14,189 bases of DNA from Candidatus Gorgonimonas leptogorgiae (GTDB lineage: Bacteria > Pseudomonadota > Gammaproteobacteria > Pseudomonadales > Endozoicomonadaceae), in NCBI GenBank assembly GCA_929200515.1, contig CAKNAD010000049.1, forward strand, positions 1 to 14,189, in the 5' to 3' direction. The notes below the pieces were generated by a model. The model saw nothing but the letters and a program-made list of their open reading frames with translations. It ran no database searches and had not been told where the DNA came from. The position numbers and the translations under genes were made by a program. Below, one piece after another: positions 1-6,484 of the stretch (positions are counted from its first letter, which is position 1; every line of letters starts with the position of its first letter).

Positions 1-74
1 TACCTGCAAAACACTGCCTTAGCTAAAAACTTACAATCACTTACTGAAAATCTGCATTTCCAGCTACGTGTATA
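1..74 (+). repeat. MITE right end, cut by the window edge (copy M0)
   Basis: This stretch matches the right-hand part of the complete element at 8530-8798: the block beginning CCTGCAAAACACTGCCTTAG, then the terminal inverted repeat at 44-74 ending CTACGTGTATA. The left part lies outside the window. The MITE ends 30 bases before the likely start codon of the first duplicated gene (105), so that gene's leader is partly transposon-derived. The same arrangement recurs before copy 2. Confidence 0.75.
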
Positions 75-104
75 GTTTATTGATTTTAAACAAGGATGTT
101 ATTT

Positions 105-969
105 ATGATCAGAAGATTTGATACTAATATGGTTAGTATTTCCCATGCTAATGAAGCATATCGACCTAAACTAAATTTTAATTCCAAATTACCTTCTATA
201 AAAGAACAACCAAAAGAGGAGCTTCAAGAAAGGATACAATTTTATATTAATAACCCTCCTATACAAGATAGAAATGTTACAAAGCAGTTTATGTGTTTAG
301 CAGAGTTAACAGACCATGTAAAAGCTAAATTATCAAATATTGCACGTCTTGATATGAATTACTTTGATGAAGATGTTAGTTTTTATCCACGTCGAAGCAA
401 CTTTCCTGGTGAAGAAGTATTTAATAATAAAATTAAGTTATCCAAAAATTGCTTTAATATGAGTACTGCATTATATAATTGCTTTACAAATCCTGATCAT
501 CCAGCATATTTAGGTTCTCAATTTAGAGTTTGTAAAGTAGCTATCTCGCGAGATGACGTACTCACCATGTCTCATGACTCTTTTTCTCCTGATACTAATG
601 ATATAGCAACATTTAATGAGATATTTGGTAAATCTGTCCATCATACATACTTGACAGTACAAGCCCCCTAATTTATCATCATTTATAATTATAGATGGAA
701 CTGCGTGTCATATTGCTACAAACAGAAGCTTATTTATTGGAACATATTCTGAACTGTTAGAATTAACACACAATTTAATGACAACAGAAAAAGAAAATTA
801 TTTCCGAAGCACAGCAATTTTCAATAAATACAGATCAGAAGCAACACAAAAACTTTTTAAGAGTATTGATAATTGGCTAGAATTTAAAAAAGGAAGTGCT
901 AGAGATGCAGCTTTGAAAGCTATTGAAGTAGCCTATCAAATATCAAGGCTTGATACAGTGTTAAAGTAG
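105..969 (+). pseudogene. Frameshifted copy 1 of a tandemly duplicated gene of unknown function
   Basis: This is a damaged twin of the intact gene at 1437-2312. Both share the leader, the AAGG Shine-Dalgarno at 92-95 and a nearly identical first half. ATG at 105 is preferred over ATG at 96, because the AAGG touches the latter and leaves no spacing. The frame is open to a TAA at 669-671. There the sequence reads AAG followed by five C, where copy 2 has four C at the matching place. Removing one C restores an uninterrupted frame to the TAG at 967-969, ending in DTVLK as in copy 2, so this single insertion is the only lesion. The truncated product keeps the candidate Cys and His but loses the candidate Asp of the IIIDGTA motif. 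A second small open frame at 778-969 is simply the detached C-terminus. The lesion could be a recent mutation, a slippage-prone phase-variable tract or a sequencing error. Confidence 0.85.
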
Positions 970-987
970 TCATTTACTCAGGTTAAA

Positions 988-1054
988 TTTAGCCTACTAG
1001 TTACCAAGTAAGCTATGATTTTTATATGTTAACAAATAGTAATATTGTCAACAT
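988..1054 (+). terminator. Two 3' hairpins after the copy 1 pseudogene
   Basis: TAGCCTAC at 990-997 pairs with GTAAGCTA at 1008-1015 with one mismatch, and T-rich sequence follows. A second arm pair, ATGTTAACAA at 1026-1035 and TTGTCAACAT at 1045-1054, also has one mismatch. Both have counterparts after copy 2. They could act as Rho-independent terminators or as 3' stabilising structures, although the T tract is short. Confidence 0.45.
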
Positions 1055-1057
1055 ATT

Positions 1058-1406
1058 TATACACGTGGTAGATGAAAATGCTAGATTTCAGGGCTAAGTA
1101 AAATGGTGTAATTCAAGGCAAAATATTGCAGGAAAGCAAGTGCATTTCAAAGTGTTTTAACTATGGAAGTAAATCTTTTTAATTGATCCCAAAGGGTAAG
1201 TCTTTTTTATTTTAAACTGCATTACTATTTTTTAATTTAGTACGAATATAAATAGCCAAAGTAGATGGCCTATTTAATAAACTAAAAAAAAAATTGTTTG
1301 CTGAAAAAATTTTTCTTCAGGTAATAGATGTATAACCCGCAAAACACTTCCTTGGTTAAAACTTATACTCACTTGCTGAAAATCTGTATTTTCAGCTACG
1401 TGTATA
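1058..1406 (+). repeat. MITE between the two gene copies (copy M1)
   Basis: The left end, TATACACGTGGTAGATGAAA (from 1058), continues through the family's GATTTCAGGGCTAAGTAAAA block. The right terminal inverted repeat at 1376-1406 ends CTACGTGTATA. The middle carries the shared GTGCATTTCAAAGTGTTTTA block. Compared with the 269-bp copy at 8530-8798, this copy is 349 bp long. Roughly 85 extra AT-rich bases lie around 1250-1335, containing the near-palindrome CTGAAAAAATTTTTCTTCAG. It fills almost all of the gap between the two gene copies and contains no credible gene. Its right end is 30 bases from the likely start of copy 2. Confidence 0.85.
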
Positions 1407-1436
1407 GTTTATTAATTTTAAACAAGGATGTTATTT

Positions 1437-2312
1437 ATGATCAGAAGATTTGATACTAGTATGGCTAGTATTCCCCATGCTAATGAAGCATATCGACCTA
1501 AACTAAATTTTAATTCCAAATTACCTTCTATAAAAGAACAACCAAAAGAGGAGCTTCAAGAAAGGATACAATTTTATATTAATAACCCTCCTATACAAGA
1601 TAGAAATGTTACAAAGCAGTTTATGTGTTTAGCAGAGTTAACAGACCATGTAAAAGCTAAATTATCAAATATTGCACGTCTTGATATGAATTACTTTGAT
1701 GAAGATGTTAGTTTTTATCCACGTCGAAGCAACTTTCCTGGTGAAGAAGTATTTAATAATAAAATTAAGTTATCCAAAAATTGCTTTAATATGAGTACTG
1801 CATTATATAATTGCTTTACAAATCCTGATCATCCAGCATATTTAGGTTCTCAATTTAGAGTTTGTAAAGTAGCTATCTCGCAATATGATGTGCTCACCAT
1901 GTTTCATGATTCTTTCAATCCTAATATTCATTATGACGATGATGACATAGAAACATTTTGTAAGAGATTTGGTGACTATGTCTATCATACATACTTGACA
2001 GTGCAAGCCCCTAATTTGTCATCATTTATAATTATAGATGGCACTGCATGCCATATTGCTACAAATAGAAGCTTATTTATTGGAACATATTCCGAACTGT
2101 TAGAATTAGCACATAATTTAATGACAATAGACAAAGAAAACTATAACCGAAGTACAGCAATCTTCGGCGATAAAAGATCAAAAAACACAAAAAAACTTTA
2201 TAATATTATTGATAATTGGCAGGCATTTCAAAAAGGAAGTGCTAGAGATGCAGCATTGAAAGCTATTGAAGTAGCCTATCAAATATCAATGCTTGATACA
2301 GTGTTAAAGTAG
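1437..2312 (+). CDS. Unrecognised protein with a possible Cys-His-Asp (transglutaminase-like) triad
   Basis: I do not recognise this 292-codon gene (291 residues) as a named family. ATG at 1437 is chosen because AAGG at 1424-1427 lies 9 bases upstream; the in-frame ATG at 1428 abuts that AAGG. Numbering from 1437, the protein has C116 in KNCFNMS, followed by a helix-like STALYNCF. H184 lies in YHTYLTV, and D201 lies in a hydrophobic strand, FIIIDGTA. The order Cys, then His in a short strand, then Asp before a small-residue turn is that of transglutaminase-like and other papain-fold enzymes. That is inference from pattern only. No signal peptide or membrane segment is visible. The C-terminal 60 residues are Lys-rich and helical in look. 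The stop is followed by two hairpins and then the convergent kdsD. The first half is essentially identical to copy 1 and the second half diverged. A secreted effector or a toxin-like enzyme is possible but unproven. Confidence 0.75.
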   Translation: MIRRFDTSMASIPHANEAYRPKLNFNSKLPSIKEQPKEELQERIQFYINNPPIQDRNVTKQFMCLAELTDHVKAKLSNIARLDMNYFDEDVSFYPRRSNFPGEEVFNNKIKLSKNCFNMSTALYNCFTNPDHPAYLGSQFRVCKVAISQYDVLTMFHDSFNPNIHYDDDDIETFCKRFGDYVYHTYLTVQAPNLSSFIIIDGTACHIATNRSLFIGTYSELLELAHNLMTIDKENYNRSTAIFGDKRSKNTKKLYNIIDNWQAFQKGSARDAALKAIEVAYQISMLDTVLK

Positions 2313-2332
2313 TCATTTACTCAGGTTAAATT

Positions 2333-2397
2333 TAGCTTACTAGTTACCGGGTAAGCTATAATTTTTACATGTTAGCAAATAGTAATATTGCTAACAT
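2333..2397 (+). terminator. Paired hairpins between copy 2 and convergent kdsD
   Basis: Hairpin one has arms TAGCTTAC (2333-2340) and GTAAGCTA (2351-2358), a perfect 8-bp stem followed by TAATTTTT. Hairpin two has arms ATGTTAGCAA (2369-2378) and TTGCTAACAT (2388-2397), a perfect 10-bp stem with a 9-base loop. They lie between two converging genes, so a terminator for the + strand gene, possibly acting both ways, is the simplest reading. No strong U tract follows on the minus strand. Confidence 0.5.
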
Positions 2398-2407
2398 CTT
2401 TATTACT

Positions 2408-3379
2408 TTAGCAGATACCTGACTGCAATAAATCGTGCATATGTATCGCCCCAACAATTTGCTTGTTAATATTTAGGCAAATTAATGAATTTATTTTGTT
2501 TTGTTTCATAATTTTAATCGCTTCTATAGCTAAAATATCAGCAAACACAGTAATAGCATCTGTTGTCATTACATTAGCAATGCAGCAAGTATTAATATCC
2601 ACTTTGCTATCTAAGGTACGTCGTAAATCACCGTCGGTAAACACCCCTAATAACATATTGTTTTCATCTGCAACAGCTGTTATACCTATTCCTTTAGAAG
2701 TGATTTCTAAAAGTGCATCCTTAATAGTTGTATTGCTCATTACTATAGGCACATTATTAGTTGTACGCATAATATTTTCTACCCTAAGCAATAACTTTTT
2801 ACCTAGTAATCCACCAGGGTGAGATAGAGCAAAATCACTTTCAGTAAAACCTCTTGCTTGCAATAAAGCCATAGCAAGAGCATCTCCCATCACTAATTGT
2901 GCTGTAGTGCTTGCTGTAGGAGCAAGATCTAGCGGGCAAGCTTCCTGTTTAACTGTGATATCAAGATTAACCTGAGCAAATTTAGCTAAGGTTGAATTCT
3001 CATTTCCCGTAATTGCAATAACAGTCAAATTTAAGCTTTTAAGTAATGGCAATAATGAGATGATTTCTTCTGTTTCACCAGAATTTGATAATAATAGCAC
3101 TGCGTCATCTTTAGTAATCATTCCTATATCGCCATGATTAGCTTCACCAGGATGAATAAAAAATGAAGGGCTGCCCGTGCTTGCTAAAGTAGCACTTATT
3201 TTGCGTGCTATATGTCCAGATTTGCCTATACCTAAAACAGCAATACGTCCGTGTATTTTAAATAATAGATTGCAGGCTTGACTAAATTTTATATCTATCT
3301 TAGCCATAAGATCTCGTATAGCATTGCCTTCAAGCTCAACAGTCCGTAAACCGGCTTTTATTATATCATCAGAATTCAT
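2408..3379 (-). CDS. kdsD: Arabinose-5-phosphate isomerase (KdsD/KpsF family)
   Basis: This cytoplasmic enzyme interconverts D-ribulose 5-phosphate and D-arabinose 5-phosphate, the first committed supply step for Kdo in lipopolysaccharide. The 323-residue protein is full length for the family. An N-terminal SIS sugar-isomerase domain covers about residues 30-190, with the GIGKSGHIARK phosphate loop (K53), HPGEANHGDIG, the LLSNSGETEE motif and FALSHPGGLLGKKLL (H187). K53, E105, E146 and H187 line up with the catalytic residues reported for the E. coli enzyme at a constant offset of six. Two CBS domains follow at about 204-320. Starting at M1 gives the expected N-terminus, but no Shine-Dalgarno is visible. 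The leader up to about 10 bases before the start codon is a truncated MITE, so expression may depend on it. The gene converges with the duplicated gene, 95 bases from its stop. Confidence 0.93.
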   Translation of the reverse strand: MNSDDIIKAGLRTVELEGNAIRDLMAKIDIKFSQACNLLFKIHGRIAVLGIGKSGHIARKISATLASTGSPSFFIHPGEANHGDIGMITKDDAVLLLSNSGETEEIISLLPLLKSLNLTVIAITGNENSTLAKFAQVNLDITVKQEACPLDLAPTASTTAQLVMGDALAMALLQARGFTESDFALSHPGGLLGKKLLLRVENIMRTTNNVPIVMSNTTIKDALLEITSKGIGITAVADENNMLLGVFTDGDLRRTLDSKVDINTCCIANVMTTDAITVFADILAIEAIKIMKQNKINSLICLNINKQIVGAIHMHDLLQSGIC

Positions 3380-3388
3380 GAAAAAAAC

Positions 3389-3568
3389 ACTCGATTAATT
3401 TGATACTAACGCAGGATAACAGCTTAGAAGCCTTGCCCTTTAGGGCTATTAAAAGGTCTAATTCAGCGTTAAAACACTTTGAAATGCACTTGCATTCGGG
3501 TAGCGTTTTGCCTCGAATTAGATTTTTTTTAGCCCTGAAACCTAGCATTTCTATCTGCCACCTGTATA
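3389..3568 (-). repeat. Truncated MITE in the kdsD leader (copy M2)
   Basis: Read on the minus strand, this begins TATACAGGTGGCAGATAGAA and runs through the family blocks TTTCAGGGCTAA, GAATGCAAGTGCATTTCAAA and CAAGGCTTCTAAGC. It then fades after GCGTTAGTAT near 3390. The right part of about 85 bp, including its terminal repeat, is missing, and kdsD starts about 10 bases further on. The left end shares a TA with the opposed fragment that starts at 3567. Confidence 0.85.
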
Positions 3569-3576
3569 TACAGGTG
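3559..3576. repeat. 18-bp perfect palindrome at a head-to-head MITE junction
   Basis: CACCTGTATATACAGGTG is its own reverse complement. It forms where the left end of the minus-oriented MITE (to 3568) meets a + oriented left end (from 3567). The two share the central TA, as expected if one copy inserted at the TA flanking another. Confidence 0.8.
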
Positions 3577-3625
3577 TGACAGGTGAAGATGCAGAGTTTG
3601 ATAGCTTAGCAAAATTAACTTTAAC
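3567..3625 (+). repeat. MITE left-end fragment (copy M3)
   Basis: The sequence starts TATACAGGTG, continues GACAGGTGAAGATGCAGAGT with a short internal duplication, and decays into unrelated AT-rich sequence after about 60 bases. No matching right end is found before rpoD. The rest of the spacer to 3771 is AT-rich, and I see nothing else in it. Confidence 0.5.
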
Positions 3626-3771
3626 AGTACAAATATTAATTAATAAAAAACTATGTATTATTAGATTTTACAAATATGCATCTATAGTAAAAATATTTTA
3701 AAGAAATTTAATTTTAATAGCATTATATCAAAATTAAATTTTCTCTATTATAGTGTTACCTTGCTAATTAT

Positions 3772-5610
3772 TTATTCATCTAAAAACGTACATAAAGGAT
3801 GCATTCTAGATCTATGTCTTAGCTTGCGTAATGACTTGGCTTCTATTTGTCTTATACGTTCACGAGTAACATCAAATTGCTTCCCTACTTCTTCTAAAGT
3901 ATGATCTGTATTCATATCAATGCCAAATCGCATTCTCAAAACCTTAGCTTCTCTAGGAGTTAAAGTATCAAGAACGGCAGTTGTAACTTCTTTCAACCCT
4001 TCCATGGTAGCACTTTCTAATGGAGAAAGTACTGAAGCGTCTTCTAGGAAATCTCCTAAATTGGAGTCTTCATCTTCACCAACTGGTGTTTCCATTGAAA
4101 TAGGTTCTTTGGCAATCTTTAAAATTTTACGAATTTTATCTTCAGGCATGTCCATATATTCAACTAACTGCTCTGGAGCTGCTTCTTTACCTGTAGTTTG
4201 CAAAATTTGCCTAGAAATTCTGTTCATTTTATTAATAGTTTCAATCATATGAACAGGTATTCTTATGGTTCTAGCTTGGTCAGCGATAGATCTTGTTATA
4301 GATTGGCGTATCCACCAAGTAGCATAAGTAGAAAATTTATAACCTCTGCGGTATTCAAATTTATCTACAGCTTTCATTAATCCAATATTACCTTCTTGAA
4401 TTAAATCTAAAAATTGTAGTCCTCTATTAGTGTACTTTTTAGCTATGGATATAACTAAGCGTAAATTAGCTTCAATCATATCTTTTTTAGCTCTTCTTGT
4501 ACGTGCTTCTCCTAAAGCTACATTTTTAGCGATATCTTTTATTTCATCTACACTTAAACAAGATTGTTTTTCAATATTAATAATTTTCTTTTGTTGTCTG
4601 ACAACCTGATGTGCTAAATCTTGCAATATTGCCATATTTGCAGGTTTTTCAGCAATAATATTGTCAATCCAGTTAAGATCTGTCTCATGTCCAACAAAGC
4701 ATTTTAAGAATAACGCCCTAGACATTTTAGCTTTTCTTACGCACAAGTACATAAGATTTTTTTCTGCACTACGAATCCCTTCTGCAGCATTACGGACACG
4801 TTTTATCAGGTAATCACAAAATTTAGATGTTAATCTTATTTGCAAGAAAGAGTCTACAAGATCTTGAAAATATTTCTTGGTTTTTTCATGATCATCACCA
4901 TATGCTAATTTTGCTTTTTCGTATGCTTTTAGCATCTTTTCAAGATTAGCAAACTTAGCTTTTGCTTCTTTGTAATCTAGTTCTTCTAGATCATCAGAGG
5001 ATGATAATTTATCATTGCTATCTCTATCTTTATTACCTTCAGCAGAAGCTTCATCTACTTTAGCTCTAGAAATTGCATCTTCTTCCCCAATGTCGCTATC
5101 TGAAAAACTGCTAATAAGATCCGATAGTCTCCCATTGTTTTCTAAAATTGAGTTAAACTCATTAATAACACAAGCAATAGAGCCAGTAAACCTAGCTAAT
5201 GCTTGCATTATATCACACCAACCCATTTCTATGCGCCGAGCTATTTTCACTTCTCCAGCTCTGGTAAGAAGATCTACAGATCCCATTTCACGCATATAAA
5301 TTCTAACGGGATCAGTAGTTCTGCTAACCTCTTGCTCAACCCTAGCTAAAGCATCTACAGCATCTTCGGCAGTAGCTTCATCAGTAGCGGAGGCACCTTC
5401 CATAAGCAAGGTGTCAGCATCTGGTGCATTCTCAAATATGTTAATCCCCATATCATTTATGGTATGGATTATTTCTTCAACTTGATCTAAATCAGAAATA
5501 ATATCGTCGGGAAGATGATCATTTACCTCAGCATACGTTAGGTATCCCTGATCTTTACCACGAGCGATAAGTAATTTCAGCTTTGACTGTTGTTGCTGAT
5601 TTTCTGGCAT
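3772..5610 (-). CDS. rpoD: RNA polymerase primary sigma factor RpoD (sigma-70)
   Basis: This factor directs RNA polymerase core to housekeeping promoters. The 612 residues show the full group 1 architecture. Region 1.1 covers about 5-80. Region 1.2 lies at 98-130 and includes DPVRIYMREMG. A long acidic non-conserved insert spans about 130-370. Region 2 is at 375-447, with the core-binding DLIQEGNIGLMKAVDKFEYR, the -10-reading aromatic cluster in YATWWIRQSI and IADQARTIRIPVHM. Region 3 is at about 457-530, with GEDEDSNLGDFLED. Region 4 is at about 545-600, with the helix-turn-helix VGKQFDVTRERIRQIEAKSL. The C-terminus ends in FLDE. AAAGGG ends 5 bases before the ATG, giving a good ribosome site. 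dnaG lies upstream in the same direction, the common alphaproteobacterial order, but 874 bases away because of an inserted MITE and AT-rich DNA. No residue loss is apparent. Confidence 0.97.
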   Translation of the reverse strand: MPENQQQQSKLKLLIARGKDQGYLTYAEVNDHLPDDIISDLDQVEEIIHTINDMGINIFENAPDADTLLMEGASATDEATAEDAVDALARVEQEVSRTTDPVRIYMREMGSVDLLTRAGEVKIARRIEMGWCDIMQALARFTGSIACVINEFNSILENNGRLSDLISSFSDSDIGEEDAISRAKVDEASAEGNKDRDSNDKLSSSDDLEELDYKEAKAKFANLEKMLKAYEKAKLAYGDDHEKTKKYFQDLVDSFLQIRLTSKFCDYLIKRVRNAAEGIRSAEKNLMYLCVRKAKMSRALFLKCFVGHETDLNWIDNIIAEKPANMAILQDLAHQVVRQQKKIINIEKQSCLSVDEIKDIAKNVALGEARTRRAKKDMIEANLRLVISIAKKYTNRGLQFLDLIQEGNIGLMKAVDKFEYRRGYKFSTYATWWIRQSITRSIADQARTIRIPVHMIETINKMNRISRQILQTTGKEAAPEQLVEYMDMPEDKIRKILKIAKEPISMETPVGEDEDSNLGDFLEDASVLSPLESATMEGLKEVTTAVLDTLTPREAKVLRMRFGIDMNTDHTLEEVGKQFDVTRERIRQIEAKSLRKLRHRSRMHPLCTFLDE

Positions 5611-6056
5611 ATCAACCCTTTAACAGCGAAAAAACATTGAATTTAAAATATAGAGGCTAATATAAACAGAAGTTATCGTTCTGTTTTGATTTCACACCTG
5701 CAATAAGTGTAAAGACACATCTATAAACCTTAATTTGCTTTATAAATTAAATATAAGCTAAAAATAAAACACTAATTGTTTACAAAACTAGGTAAACAGT
5801 AGCGTAATATACAATAAACGCTATTTCATGATGCGATTATTTTATCGTTTAAAATGTTTATTCCTATAAATTAGATCTCTAATTTATACAAAATAACAAT
5901 AATAAAATTGAAACATCAAAAGTTTCTACTTTTTATTGATAAGATAACAAGTTTATATATTAAATTAATTTAAGATTTATTTGTTATCTAATATAATACT
6001 GCATCTAAATTAATACTCTGGAATAATATTATAAATCTAGTTCTTTGAACACGATT
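5611..6056. other. AT-rich leader and spacer upstream of rpoD with three inverted repeats
   Basis: I see no credible gene here. Three perfect inverted repeats stand out. AAACAGAA/TTCTGTTT (5664-5671 and 5679-5686) has a 7-base loop about 54 bases before the rpoD start. TGTTTAC/GTAAACA (5777-5783 and 5792-5798) has an 8-base spacer. TATAAATTAGA/TCTAATTTATA (5865-5875 and 5878-5888) has a 2-base centre. The first could be an mRNA leader hairpin; the other two look more like operators or cruciform sites. I could not find a convincing -35/-10 pair. Confidence 0.4.
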
Positions 6057-6336
6057 TATACACCTTAAACTTGAATCTATGTATTTTCAGCAAATAATTT
6101 TAGCTCCTTATTAAACAGAGTTTCTACTTTATAAGTTCAGTGATGCTAACTTAAAAAGCAATAACACAGTTTAAAAGCTAAAACAAAAAATGTAATAGCG
6201 TTGGAACAATTAAAAAGACTTAGCTCATCATTAAAACACTTTGAAAGGCTATTCACACTTTTACGGTATTTTGCCCTGAATTAAATCTTGTCACTAAACT
6301 CTGAAAAAGCGTATTTTCAAAAGCAGAAAGTGTATA
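6057..6336 (-). repeat. Full-length, eroded MITE in the dnaG-rpoD spacer (copy M4)
   Basis: On the minus strand the left end reads TATACACTTTCTGCTTTTGA and the far end, on the + strand at 6057, reads TATACACCTTAAACTTGAAT. Between them are diverged family blocks: TTTAATTCAGGGCAAAATAC, TTTCAAAGTGTTTTAATGAT and TTATTTGCTGAAAATA. The length of 280 bp matches the intact copy. The many substitutions suggest an older insertion. The remaining spacer up to 6484 is plain AT-rich sequence with nothing else recognisable. Confidence 0.75.
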
Positions 6337-6484
6337 TATATTTCACTTTAAAATATAGACATTTCTCTTTGGTAAATAAAATATTCTCTCAAGCCAAACC
6401 TATTTGAAAATTAAAATAGTACATTATACTAAAAAAAATCATATTGTGTAACTTATTTTTAATAATATTAAAATAATTACGTTA

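Noticed and set aside
778..969. Separate 63-residue gene
   Set aside because: It aligns throughout with the C-terminus of the intact copy 2 and is the tail of the frameshifted copy 1.
2463..2822. 119-codon + strand open frame within kdsD
   Set aside because: It lies antisense to well-conserved CBS-domain coding sequence and shows no recognisable protein or ribosome site.
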